This document shows, piece by piece, positions 52,938-61,730 of a DNA stretch of 64,000 nt (positions within the stretch are counted from its first letter, which is position 1; the number at the start of each line of letters is the position of its first letter). The stretch lies in contig NZ_JBBMFD010000005.1 in NCBI RefSeq assembly GCF_040096205.1, positions 1-64,000 on the forward strand, given 5' to 3'. The position numbers and the translations under genes were made by a program. A model generated the notes under the pieces. That model was not told where the DNA came from, did not search any database, and saw only the letters and a program-made list of their open reading frames with translations. Source of the stretch: Solibaculum_A intestinale (lineage in GTDB: Bacteria; Bacillota; Clostridia; Oscillospirales; Acutalibacteraceae).

Positions 52938-53186
52938 TTATTTCGTGCGTTCGGTGAGTTCCTTGATACAGTTCGGGCAGATGTTGCGGCCCTTGTAGTT
53001 GATGATGTCTCTCGCGTCATTGCAAAAGATGCAAGCCGGCTCATATCTCTTGAGGATGATGCTGCCGCCATCCACGAAAATCTCCAGCGGATCCTTTTCG
53101 TTGATGTCCAGCGTGCGGCGGAGTTCGATGGGAAGGACGATACGGCCCAGCTCATCGACTTTGCGGACGATACCAGTAGATTTCAT
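52938..53186 (-). CDS. AbrB/SpoVT-type transition-state regulator with zinc-ribbon-like tail
   Basis: An 82-residue DNA-binding protein. MKSTGIVRKVDELGRIVLPIELRRTLDINEKDPLEIFVDGGSIILKRY is the AbrB/MazE swapped-hairpin fold (residues 1-50). A tail CIFCNDARDIINYKGRNICPNCIKEL adds a CxxC-N14-CxxC pair that could bind zinc, typical of clostridial AbrB-like regulators. ATG 53186 follows AAGGGGGCAG. It has a near-consensus promoter. Confidence 0.92.
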   Translation of the reverse strand: MKSTGIVRKVDELGRIVLPIELRRTLDINEKDPLEIFVDGGSIILKRYEPACIFCNDARDIINYKGRNICPNCIKELTERTK

Positions 53187-53233
53187 AAATGCTGCCCCCT
53201 TATATTGATAGGTTAAAATCCTATCTTGTCTTC

Positions 53234-53262
53234 ATAATAATAATATTTTCCATAGATGTCAA
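53234..53262 (-). promoter_or_regulatory. Promoter of the AbrB-type gene
   Basis: Minus-strand TTGACA (53257-53262) and TATTAT (53234-53239) with a 17-base spacer. The remaining AT-rich gap up to spmA (53263-53580) holds no other clear signal. Confidence 0.75.
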
Positions 53263-53580
53263 CCGAAAATCTTATATTAATTGATAATAGTTTAAATTTC
53301 TCTCGAGATTGTTAAATAAATAACAAAACAGTGCGTCGAAATTACTCGAAATTGGAAAGATTATGACTAAATTGTGAGGAAAAATTACTTCATACAAATC
53401 AATATTTTAAGTTGTATCTACAAATGATTTTAGGATAAAGTTTCCAAAAGCCAGCATTCCCAGATTTAGGATGATAAAGGAATGAATTTCCGCCGCCTTT
53501 CATATACATGCAAATGGACGGTTTCTTTGCATACATCTCTGCACAAAGGCCTCCAAAACCATGGAAGGGAATGGGCGCGT

Positions 53581-54165
53581 ATGCTCAATTATATATGGGC
53601 GGGCCTGATGGTGCTGTCGGTGGTGTTCGGCATCTGCAACGGCCGCATGAGCGAGGTGTCCGCCGCCATCATGAGCGGCGGCGGGAAGGCGGTGGAACTG
53701 ACGCTGGGCCTCCTGGGTGCCATGTGCTTCTGGGGCGGGATCATGAACGTGGCGGATAAAGCGGGGGTAACCGCCCGGATCAGCCGGCTCATCAGTCCCA
53801 TCACCAAACGCATCTTCAAAGGAATGGACCCCAAAAGCGCCCCTGCTAAGGCCATCTCCATGAATATCACCGCAAATCTTCTGGGCCTGGGAAACGCCGC
53901 TACCCCTTTGGGGCTGAAGGCTATGCGGGAAATGCAGAGGGAGAACAAGGTGCCCGAACGGGCCACCAAGCATATGATTTTCTTTGTGGTGCTCAACACC
54001 GCCTCCATCCAGCTGATCCCCACTACCGTGGCGGTGCTGCGCGGGAACTACGGCGCCGCCTCACCCATGGACATTCTGCCGGCGGTGTGGATCACCAGTA
54101 TCGTCTCCTTGACCGCCGGCCTGGTGACCGCCTGGCTCTTAGGACGGTTCGAACGGAAAAAATAG
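53581..54165 (+). CDS. spmA: Spore maturation protein A
   Basis: A 194-residue membrane protein with a Gate (nucleoside recognition) domain. MLNYIWAGLMVLSVVFGICNG, then FWGGIMNVADKAGV and ANLLGLGNAATPLGLKAM, the SpmA signature. SpmA and SpmB are needed for proper dehydration of the spore core. ATG 53581 is chosen over an upstream start because homologues begin here. Followed by spmB after 30 bases. Confidence 0.93.
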   Translation: MLNYIWAGLMVLSVVFGICNGRMSEVSAAIMSGGGKAVELTLGLLGAMCFWGGIMNVADKAGVTARISRLISPITKRIFKGMDPKSAPAKAISMNITANLLGLGNAATPLGLKAMREMQRENKVPERATKHMIFFVVLNTASIQLIPTTVAVLRGNYGAASPMDILPAVWITSIVSLTAGLVTAWLLGRFERKK

Positions 54166-54195
54166 ACGCACGCCGGCAGAGCGAGGAGGAGAATC

Positions 54196-54720
54196 ATGGC
54201 ACAGCTGAGCGATTATCTTCTTCCCATCCTGGTTGGGGCGGCGGTGCTGTTCGCCTTGTTTAAGGGAGTCGCATCCTTCGACGTGTTCGGCGGCGGCGCC
54301 AAGGAAGGCTTCGAGACCACCATTAAACTGCTGCCTACCCTGGTAGGGCTGATTACCGCAGTGGAAATGTTCAAAGCGTCGGGCGGCCTCGACGTGCTGG
54401 TGCACGCCTTGTCTCCGGTGGCGCAGGCGCTGGGCCTGCCCCAGGAGGTTATGCCTCTCGCGCTGCTGCGCCCCATATCGGGGGGCGGATCCCTGGCCAT
54501 ATTGGAGAGCATCTTTCAGGACAATGCGCCCGACTCCTTCGCCGGCCGGGTGGCATCGGTGATGATGGGATCCACGGAAACCACCTTTTACGCCGTAGCC
54601 GCCTATTTCGGCGCGGTGGGCGTCAAGCAGATCCGCTATACCGTGCCCGCAGCGCTGACTGCGGACCTGGTGGGGTTTGTCATGAGTGCGCTGACCGTTC
54701 GCCTGCTTTTTGGCGTATAG
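54196..54720 (+). CDS. spmB: Spore maturation protein B
   Basis: A 174-residue membrane protein, second half of the SpmAB pair. LPILVGAAVLFALFKGV..., LLPTLVGLITAVEMFKASGG, and LRPISGGGSLAIL...GSTETTFYAVAAYFG are conserved. ATG 54196 follows GAGGAGGAGAATC. Same operon as spmA. Confidence 0.94.
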   Translation: MAQLSDYLLPILVGAAVLFALFKGVASFDVFGGGAKEGFETTIKLLPTLVGLITAVEMFKASGGLDVLVHALSPVAQALGLPQEVMPLALLRPISGGGSLAILESIFQDNAPDSFAGRVASVMMGSTETTFYAVAAYFGAVGVKQIRYTVPAALTADLVGFVMSALTVRLLFGV

Positions 54721-54794
54721 GGATTGACGAGGCGGGGGCAGACACGTACAATATACCTATTATATATCCACTCAATTGGAATAGGAGGCGTCTT

Positions 54795-55538
54795 ATGGCA
54801 GTGATACGGCTGGACCGTATGCTTTCCGGACAGGGCGTATGCAGCCGAAGGGAAGCGGGAATGCTGGTCCGCAAGGGAGCGGTTGCGGTAAACGGCCGGA
54901 CGGCCCGCAATCCCGAACAAAAGGTGGACCCGTGTGAGGACGTGGTGGCGGTGAACGGCCAGCCTCTTATTTATAAGGAGTACCTTTATATTTTGCTCAA
55001 TAAGCCGAAGGGGGTGGTGAGCGCCAGCAGCGACCCCAGGCAAAGGACCGTGCTCGACCTGCTGCCCGCCTCTTTGCGCCGCCGTGGCCTATTCCCGGTG
55101 GGCAGGCTCGACAAGGACACCACTGGCCTGCTGCTCATCACCGACGACGGGGATTTTGCCCACAAGCTCATGTCCCCCAAAAAAGAGGTATACAAAACCT
55201 ATGCGGCAAAGCTGGACGGGCCTGTGGGAAAAAGGGAAGCGGAAGCTTTCGCCCGGGGGCTGATTTTGAAGGACGGCACTCCATGCCGCCCGGCGGTTCT
55301 CCTTCTGCCCGGGGACGGTTCGAACACCGCTACCGTGCGCATCTGCGAAGGGATGTACCATCAGGTCAAGCGCATGTTTGAAGCGGTGGGACGACAGGTG
55401 GTGGAACTGCACCGTACGGCCATCGGAAATTTTACGTTGGAAAACGAGCTGCCAAGCGGAAAATGCCGGGAATTGACGGAAGAAGAGATAGCGTTGCTGC
55501 GAAAAAATGCGCAGGACAGCGAAAAGGAAATCTGTTGA
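54795..55538 (+). CDS. RsuA/RluB-family rRNA pseudouridine synthase
   Basis: A 247-residue enzyme. N-terminal S4 RNA-binding domain (IRLDRMLSGQGVCSRREAGMLVRKGAVAVNG), then the pseudouridine synthase domain with LLNKPKG and the catalytic Asp in GRLDKDTTGLLLITDDG. The family modifies 16S or 23S rRNA; which nucleotide is not decided by sequence. ATG 54795 follows AGGAGG. Confidence 0.92.
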   Translation: MAVIRLDRMLSGQGVCSRREAGMLVRKGAVAVNGRTARNPEQKVDPCEDVVAVNGQPLIYKEYLYILLNKPKGVVSASSDPRQRTVLDLLPASLRRRGLFPVGRLDKDTTGLLLITDDGDFAHKLMSPKKEVYKTYAAKLDGPVGKREAEAFARGLILKDGTPCRPAVLLLPGDGSNTATVRICEGMYHQVKRMFEAVGRQVVELHRTAIGNFTLENELPSGKCRELTEEEIALLRKNAQDSEKEIC

Positions 55539-55780
55539 AAATCCATAAGAAATCAAAATGCATTTTGACCGGGAGCAAAAAAAGGTTCGTGAAATCGTCT
55601 TAAAAAGAAACAAAAATATGTACGTTTTTTGAACTGCTGGGCGTTTTACATAATCCTCAAAAGCAAAGTTTGGGTAATTAATGACTGTTCTTCGCTTCGA
55701 GTTTCTGATATAGTATTATACACAGAGTGATGCCGAATACGAGCAATTCGAACCACAATACAACTCAGGAGGCTATTAAA

Positions 55781-56893
55781 ATGGCAGGTTTATCACTAAA
55801 GAACATTTACAAGATTTACTCGGGCAATGTCACAGCGGTTTCTGACTTTAATCTTGAAATTGAGGATAAGGAATTTATCATCCTTGTCGGTCCTTCCGGC
55901 TGTGGTAAGTCCACCACCCTGCGTATGATCGCGGGTCTGGAGGAAATCAGCAAGGGCGAACTCTACATCGGTGACCGTCTGGTCAACAACGTTCCTCCGA
56001 AGGATCGCGATATCGCGATGGTGTTCCAGAACTACGCCCTGTATCCCCACATGACCGTGTTTGACAACATGGCGTTCGGCCTGAAGCTGCGCAAGGTTCC
56101 GAAGGATCAGATCAAGCGCCGCGTGGAAGAGGCCGCCCGCATCCTGGATATCTCTCACCTGCTCGACCGTAAGCCGAAGGCGCTCTCCGGCGGTCAGCGT
56201 CAGCGTGTTGCTCTGGGTCGTGCCATCGTGCGTGAGCCGAAGGTCTTCCTGCTTGACGAACCGTTGTCCAACTTGGACGCCAAGCTGCGTGCGCAGATGC
56301 GTACCGAGCTTGCCAAGCTTCATAAGAGACTGGGCACCACCTTCATTTACGTTACTCATGACCAGACCGAAGCTATGACCATGGGCGACCGCATTGTGGT
56401 TATGAAGGATGGTCTGATTCAGCAGGTCGATACTCCGCAAAACCTGTACGACAAGCCCTGCAACATGTTCGTTGCCGGCTTCATCGGTTCTCCCCAGATG
56501 AACAACATCGACGTGGTCATCGAGAAGAAGGGCAACGATTACTTTGCCAAGTTCGCCAACTACGCCATCAAGCTGCCGGCGAACAAGTCCGAAGGCGGTA
56601 AGCTGGATGCTTACATCGGCAAGGAAGTGGTCATGGGCATCCGTCCGGAGCATATTAAGGACGAAGACCTGCACATCGAGGACAATCCCGATGGCATCGT
56701 GAACGCTGATGTGGAAGTGACCGAGCTGATGGGCGCTGAGATTTACCTCTACGTGACCCTGGCTGGTACTCCTATGATCTGCCGCGTGGCTCCGACTTCC
56801 ACTGCGAAGACCGGCGAGTCTGTTAAGCTGGCGATCGACACCACCAAGATCCACCTCTTCGACAAAGAGACCGAGAGAACCATCACCAACTAA
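55781..56893 (+). CDS. UgpC/MsmK-type sugar ABC transporter ATPase
   Basis: A 370-residue ATPase of the MalK/UgpC/MsmK group. Walker A GPSGCGKST (residues 36-44), Q-loop VFQNYALYPHM, signature LSGGQRQRVALGRA, Walker B VFLLDEPLSNLD, switch VTHD, and a C-terminal OB/TOBE regulatory domain with GIRPEHI. It stands alone without permease genes, as shared MsmK-type ATPases serving several sugar importers do. Its codon use (many CGT, GTT and CTG codons) differs from that of its neighbours and suggests high expression. ATG 55781 follows CAGGAGG. Confidence 0.92.
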   Translation: MAGLSLKNIYKIYSGNVTAVSDFNLEIEDKEFIILVGPSGCGKSTTLRMIAGLEEISKGELYIGDRLVNNVPPKDRDIAMVFQNYALYPHMTVFDNMAFGLKLRKVPKDQIKRRVEEAARILDISHLLDRKPKALSGGQRQRVALGRAIVREPKVFLLDEPLSNLDAKLRAQMRTELAKLHKRLGTTFIYVTHDQTEAMTMGDRIVVMKDGLIQQVDTPQNLYDKPCNMFVAGFIGSPQMNNIDVVIEKKGNDYFAKFANYAIKLPANKSEGGKLDAYIGKEVVMGIRPEHIKDEDLHIEDNPDGIVNADVEVTELMGAEIYLYVTLAGTPMICRVAPTSTAKTGESVKLAIDTTKIHLFDKETERTITN

Positions 56894-56909
56894 TTGGATT
56901 TTGAGCCAT

Positions 56910-56946
56910 AAAAAACCGCTGTGGGTTTTCCCACAGCGGTTTTTTT
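56910..56946. terminator. Terminator after the sugar ATPase gene
   Basis: AAAAAACCGCTGTGGG-TTTT-CCCACAGCGGTTTTTTT. Confidence 0.92.
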
Positions 56947-57166
56947 CGTGGAAGCCGGGCGCGGGCATCAAGGAGAGAAACCAGCCGGAGAGGTAGGCTT
57001 GACTCGAGGATCATATGAAAGCCAGAGCATGGTTGCCTTATGGATTAAACAGGAAAAGAATATGGCATACTATATAAAAATCTGTACAATTAGAAAGAGG
57101 TTTTCTCCGTTGTTTTTCCTCATTCCGCTAAATTGTTACCATTTTGAAACTTTTATCGTGGAATTG

Positions 57167-57195
57167 TTGCAAAGAGTCTCAAATTTGTGTAGAAT
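57167..57195 (+). promoter_or_regulatory. Promoter of the CdaR-like regulator
   Basis: TTGCAA and TAGAAT with a 17-base spacer in the AT-rich gap before the gene. Confidence 0.6.
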
Positions 57196-57282
57196 AAGCT
57201 TAATGATCGAAAAAGAGTGGGAAGAAATCTGACATTTTGTTCGATTTGTTTTGGGTAATGTAAATATAGGAGGGAATTTGAT

Positions 57283-58368
57283 ATGTCCAACAGATTGTTC
57301 CAGGGCGTTGTGGTACAAATGAGGGATGCCATCGACCGCACCATTGGAGTCATCGACGAGTCTTCCACCATTATCGCGTGCAGCGAATTGGGCCGGATCG
57401 GCGAAACCATAGAGAAAATCTCCACCGAAACCTTGTCGGTGGCCGACCTTCTTATCAGCGACGGGTATACCTACCGGGCGTTCACCGGAGTGACCAAATC
57501 GGATTATGCGGTGTTTGTGGAAGGAACGGACGAGCTTGCGGCAAAGTACGTTTCGCTTCTGTCCATTGCGCTTTATAACATCAAGCAGTACTACGACGAA
57601 AAGTATGACCGGGGCAATTTCATGAAGAACGTGATTTTGGACAACATCCTTCCCGGCGACATTTACCTCAAGGCACGGGAGCTCCGCTTCAATACCGACG
57701 TGACCCGCGTGGTGCTCCTCATTCGTATTTCCACCCGCACCGACGTGTCGGCTTATGATGTGGTCCAGAACCTGTTCCCTGATAAAAATAAGGATTTTGT
57801 CATCAACATCAACGAAACGGACATTGCCCTCATTAAGGAAATCCGGTCAAATATTGAGACCAAGGACCTGGAAAAGCTGGCCCGCTCCATTGTGGACACC
57901 CTCAGCGGCGAGTTCTATACCCATGCATTTGTGGGCATCGGTACCACGGTCACCGGCATCAAGGACCTGGCTCGTTCCTTCAAGGAAGCCCAGGTGGCGC
58001 TGGAGGTGGGAAAGGTGTTCGACACCGACAAGACCATCGTCAGCTACGACAATCTGGGCATTGCCCGTCTGATTTACCAGCTGCCCACCACGCTTTGCGA
58101 GATGTTCCTCAAAGAAGTGTTCAAGAAAGGCGCCATCGAATCGCTCGACCAGGAGACCCTGTTCACCATCCAGCGCTTCTTCGAGAACAACCTGAACGTT
58201 TCCGAGACCTCCCGGAAGCTGTTCGTCCACCGCAACACGCTTGTATACCGCTTGGAAAAAATCAAGAAGCTCACCGGATTGGATCTGCGTGAATTTGACC
58301 ACGCCATCGTGTTCAAGGTGGCGCTCATGGTAAAGAAATATCTTTCTGCCAACCCTGTAAAGTATTGA
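57283..58368 (+). CDS. CdaR/PucR-type transcriptional regulator
   Basis: A 361-residue protein. N-terminal putative sugar-diacid recognition domain (FQGVVVQMRDAIDRTIGVIDESSTIIACS, about residues 6-135), a GGDEF-like middle domain and a C-terminal PucR-type helix-turn-helix (FFENNLNVSETSRKLFVHRNTLVYRLEKIKKLTGLDLR). CdaR-type proteins act on sugar-acid or carbohydrate genes. Next to a shared sugar ATPase gene and in a genome with pectin lyases, a role in uptake of pectin-derived sugars is plausible but unproven. Confidence 0.87.
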   Translation: MSNRLFQGVVVQMRDAIDRTIGVIDESSTIIACSELGRIGETIEKISTETLSVADLLISDGYTYRAFTGVTKSDYAVFVEGTDELAAKYVSLLSIALYNIKQYYDEKYDRGNFMKNVILDNILPGDIYLKARELRFNTDVTRVVLLIRISTRTDVSAYDVVQNLFPDKNKDFVININETDIALIKEIRSNIETKDLEKLARSIVDTLSGEFYTHAFVGIGTTVTGIKDLARSFKEAQVALEVGKVFDTDKTIVSYDNLGIARLIYQLPTTLCEMFLKEVFKKGAIESLDQETLFTIQRFFENNLNVSETSRKLFVHRNTLVYRLEKIKKLTGLDLREFDHAIVFKVALMVKKYLSANPVKY

Positions 58369-58593
58369 GTTTACAGGATGAAGCAGCTTGAAAAGGAAAG
58401 AACGTGTGTCCGGGTCTGTACAGCAGGTCCGGACATTCGGTTTGCTTGAACGGAAAATTTCCGTTCTTTTCCTAAAGGATCCACAAAATGCTTCCATCTG
58501 CCGCCCGCCATGGGCAGGGGCCTCTTTTGCTGCAGCAGCGGGAGATCTGTTTTGAAAACCGGCAGAAATCTACATAAGAAGGGTAGGGAGCGA

Positions 58594-59280
58594 ATGATTG
58601 AATTTCGTGGCGTAACGAAAACCTATCCCAACGGAACGACCGCGCTCAAGGACGTGAACCTCACCATCGAGGACGGAGAATTCGTCTTTATCGTCGGCTC
58701 ATCCGGCGCGGGAAAGAGTACCTTTTTAAAATTGATTATCCGCGAGGAGGTCGCCAATGCCGGAAAAATCCGGGTCAATGGCTTTGACTTTTCCACGATG
58801 AAAAAACGGGATGTTCCGTATATGCGCAGGACCATGGGAATCGTGTTTCAGGATTTCCGCTTGATTCCCAAGATGACCGTGTTTGACAATGTAGCTTTCG
58901 CCATGCGGGTAACCGGTGCACCGCCCAGGCAGATCCGAAAGCGGGTTTCCAAGGTGCTGGCTCTGGTGGGCCTGAGCCACAAGGCCCGCTGTATGCCGGG
59001 GGAGCTCTCCGGCGGCGAACAGCAGAGAGTGGGCCTGGCGAGAGCCATGGTCAACAACCCGAAGATGATCGTGGCGGACGAGCCCACCGGAAACATCGAC
59101 CCGGAACGGTCTTTTGAGATGGTCAAGCTTCTCAGTGAGATCAACCGCCGCGGCACCACTGTGCTGATGGTAACCCATGAAAGGAGTCTGGTGGAACGCT
59201 TCGACCGCCGGGTGATCCAGATTGACGACGGAAGCGTGATTTCCGATACGGGGGTGAAAGAATCGCATGAAGACGAGTAG
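58594..59280 (+). CDS. ftsE: Cell division ATP-binding protein FtsE
   Basis: A 228-residue ABC ATPase. IEFRGVTKTYPNGTTALKDVNL, Walker A GSSGAGKST, Q-loop VFQDFRLIPKMTVFDNVAFAM (typical FtsE), signature LSGGEQQRVGLARA, Walker B MIVADEPTGNIDP and MVTHE. With FtsX it transmits ATP hydrolysis across the membrane to a peptidoglycan hydrolase. ATG 58594 follows AGGGAG. Overlaps ftsX by 14 bases. Confidence 0.96.
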   Translation: MIEFRGVTKTYPNGTTALKDVNLTIEDGEFVFIVGSSGAGKSTFLKLIIREEVANAGKIRVNGFDFSTMKKRDVPYMRRTMGIVFQDFRLIPKMTVFDNVAFAMRVTGAPPRQIRKRVSKVLALVGLSHKARCMPGELSGGEQQRVGLARAMVNNPKMIVADEPTGNIDPERSFEMVKLLSEINRRGTTVLMVTHERSLVERFDRRVIQIDDGSVISDTGVKESHEDE

Positions 59281-60181
59281 CCTCGGGTATCTGATTCGAG
59301 AGGGCTTCCGTAGCCTGTGGACCAACCGGAACATGGCGCTGGCGTCGGTGGGCGTGCTGCTGTCCTGCCTGGTGCTGCTGGGCAGTGCGGTTTTGGTGGT
59401 GCTCAACATCAATCAGGCGGTGGGATGGATGGAAAGCCAGAACATTGTGATGGTTTACTTAAAGAGCGGGACCACCCAGGCGGATATCGATGCGGTTCAG
59501 GCGAAATTCGCCCAAATGGACAACATTGCACAGACCAAGTTCATCTCCAAGGAAGAGGCGCTGGAAACCCAGAAAAAGGCGCTGGGAGAGGACGGGGACC
59601 TGTTCGACGGATACAAGGGTGAGAACCCTTTCCCGGATGCGTATCAGGTTTCGGTCAAGGATGTGGAGCGGTATACCGAGACGGTGGAGGAACTGCGGGG
59701 CATTACACAGGTGGAAAAGGTGTCCGAGCGTACCGAGGAAGCGGAGGCCATGTTAAATGTGCGTAACACCGTGTCGGTCATCAGCTTCTGGGTCATCGGC
59801 CTGCTGATTTTGGTGGCCCTCTTTATCATTTCCAACACCATTAAGATTACCATCTATGAGCGCCGTCTGGAAGTGAGCATCATGAAATCGGTGGGTGCTA
59901 CCAACGGGTTTATTACCATGCCTTTCATTATCGAAGGAATGCTCATCGGCCTGATTGCAGGCCTGTTGTCCACGGGGATTTTGTGGTATGTCTACGGCTT
60001 GGCTGCCGACGGGATTCTCAAGATGTCCGCCTTTGCGACCCTGGTTCCCTTCTCCGACGTGGGATGGTTGATCCTGCTGTGCTTTTTGGGAATCGGGATG
60101 GCCGCAGGCGCATTGGGCAGCTTTATTTCCGTACAACGCTATTTAAGAACCAACGGCGGAGGTGTTTACAATGTCCTATAA
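59267..60181 (+). CDS. ftsX: Cell division permease-like protein FtsX
   Basis: A 304-residue four-helix membrane protein. The first helix (LASVGVLLSCLVLLGSAVLVVL) leads to a large extracellular loop (about residues 50-165) that in Gram-positives contacts PcsB/EnvC-type hydrolases. Three C-terminal helices include IYERRLEVSIMKSVGATNGFI. It overlaps the next gene, a coiled-coil M23 peptidase, by 11 bases, supporting a functional trio. Confidence 0.95.
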   Translation: MKTSSLGYLIREGFRSLWTNRNMALASVGVLLSCLVLLGSAVLVVLNINQAVGWMESQNIVMVYLKSGTTQADIDAVQAKFAQMDNIAQTKFISKEEALETQKKALGEDGDLFDGYKGENPFPDAYQVSVKDVERYTETVEELRGITQVEKVSERTEEAEAMLNVRNTVSVISFWVIGLLILVALFIISNTIKITIYERRLEVSIMKSVGATNGFITMPFIIEGMLIGLIAGLLSTGILWYVYGLAADGILKMSAFATLVPFSDVGWLILLCFLGIGMAAGALGSFISVQRYLRTNGGGVYNVL

Positions 60182-61577
60182 ATCTTTGGGCCGGAGGAAA
60201 GGCCTGAAAACCAAATTTCTGTGCCTGCTGACTGTTCTGACCGTGATGATCGGCTCCATGCCGATGACGGCGCTGGGTTTGACTCAGGCGGAAGCGGACA
60301 AGATGCGCAAAGAATTGGATGCAAAGATTGCCGATTTGCAAACCCAATACAACACGGCTTTGCAAAACCAGGAGGACGCACAGGGGCAGATTGTCATCAT
60401 TGAGGAAAGCATTCAAACTCTGGAAGAGCAACAGGCCGTGATCAACGATCAGATCGCCCAGCTGGACACCACCATCCAGGAATATGACCGGCAGCTTCAG
60501 GAACTGGACGGAAAGGTGCAGGCGACGCAGCAGGAGATTGATGGCCTAAACGCCAGGATCACCCAGCTAGAGACGGACTTGAGCGCAAAGGAAGCCCAGG
60601 TGGACGATACCTACGAGGTGTTCATGCAGCGCATGCGCGTGCTTTATATGAGCGGAGAGGTTTCCTCGCTGACCATGTTTTTTAATTCCGGGGATTTTGC
60701 CGATTATCTCTATCAGGCAGAGGTCAAGCAGCGGCTTGCCGAGCAGGACAAGCAGCTGGTGGACACCCTTCGCACTCAAATTGAGGAAATGAATGCCACC
60801 AAGGCGGACATTGAGACCTCCAAACAGACCCTTTCCGCCAAGATGGACGAGCTTCAGGCCGCCCGCGGTGAACAGCAGGATAAGAAAAATCAGGTGCAGG
60901 CGGAGAAGGCCAAGCAGGTAGAGGCCAAGCAGGCGCTTGACAGCAATGTGGCCGAGCTTGCAAATCTGCGAAGCGAGCAGCAGGCCAAAGTGGAGTATGC
61001 CCAGAGGCAGCAAGCGAAGGCTCAGCAGGGTATCAGCGCTGCCCAGGAGGAAAAGAGCTCTATCCAGGTGACCGAGCAGGGCAAAGATGAGAACCCGGTT
61101 GTTCCGCCCGTGGATGAAGATCCTTCGGCTATGAACTTCATTTGGCCGGTTCCCGGGTATGACCGTCCCAGCAACATTTCTTCTCCCTATGGAAACCGCG
61201 TAATCTTCGGCAGGCTGGAATTCCATAGCGGCATTGACATCGCCGGCTACGGCGATTACGGCCACATTGCCGGCAAGACCATTGTGGCCGCAGAGGACGG
61301 CGTGGTGACCATTGCGAAAAACGACGGTCAGTGGAATTACGGCTGGGGCAATTACGTAAGCATTGACCATGGCATCAACAGCGCCGACGGCAAACGGTAT
61401 GAAACCTTTTACGGCCATACCCAGACGGTGCTTGTAAGCGTGGGGCAGTATGTGACCAAGGGGACCCCCATCGCTCTGGTAGGCACAACCGGCAACTCCA
61501 CTGGCTATCACCTGCACTTTGAGGTGCGGGCGAATAACCAGTATCAAAACCCCATGAATTACGTGCACACCCGTTAA
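60171..61577 (+). CDS. EnvC-like coiled-coil M23 murein hydrolase (FtsEX partner)
   Basis: A 468-residue secreted protein. Signal peptide to about ALGLTQ (residue 40), long coiled coil (about 45-300, rich in E, Q and K heptads; RMRVLYMSGEVSSLTMFFNSGDFADYLYQAE matches the FtsX-interacting hairpin region), then an M23 LytM domain with SSPYGNR...FHSGIDIAG (first zinc His/Asp) and YHLHFEVR (HxH). All ligands are present, so it may be an active endopeptidase. ATG 60171 follows GGAGG inside the ftsX end. Confidence 0.92.
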   Translation: MSYKSLGRRKGLKTKFLCLLTVLTVMIGSMPMTALGLTQAEADKMRKELDAKIADLQTQYNTALQNQEDAQGQIVIIEESIQTLEEQQAVINDQIAQLDTTIQEYDRQLQELDGKVQATQQEIDGLNARITQLETDLSAKEAQVDDTYEVFMQRMRVLYMSGEVSSLTMFFNSGDFADYLYQAEVKQRLAEQDKQLVDTLRTQIEEMNATKADIETSKQTLSAKMDELQAARGEQQDKKNQVQAEKAKQVEAKQALDSNVAELANLRSEQQAKVEYAQRQQAKAQQGISAAQEEKSSIQVTEQGKDENPVVPPVDEDPSAMNFIWPVPGYDRPSNISSPYGNRVIFGRLEFHSGIDIAGYGDYGHIAGKTIVAAEDGVVTIAKNDGQWNYGWGNYVSIDHGINSADGKRYETFYGHTQTVLVSVGQYVTKGTPIALVGTTGNSTGYHLHFEVRANNQYQNPMNYVHTR

Positions 61578-61589
61578 CAACGGAAGAAA

Positions 61590-61614
61590 AAGAGGCCGCG
61601 GTAAGCGGCCTCTT
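61590..61614 (+). terminator. Hairpin after the M23 peptidase gene
   Basis: AAGAGGCCGC-GGTAA-GCGGCCTCTT followed by GCG and no T-run, so termination may be partial and the S41 protease gene may be co-transcribed. Confidence 0.5.
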
Positions 61615-61730
61615 GCGTCGGAGGTATGGGTGGGAATCCGCCTGTGCTTCATTAGAACGGCCGGCTCTTTTCCGTGCGAAAGGGCTTCGGGCATATGTGA
61701 ATTCTGCGCACGGAGAAACGGCGGAACTAG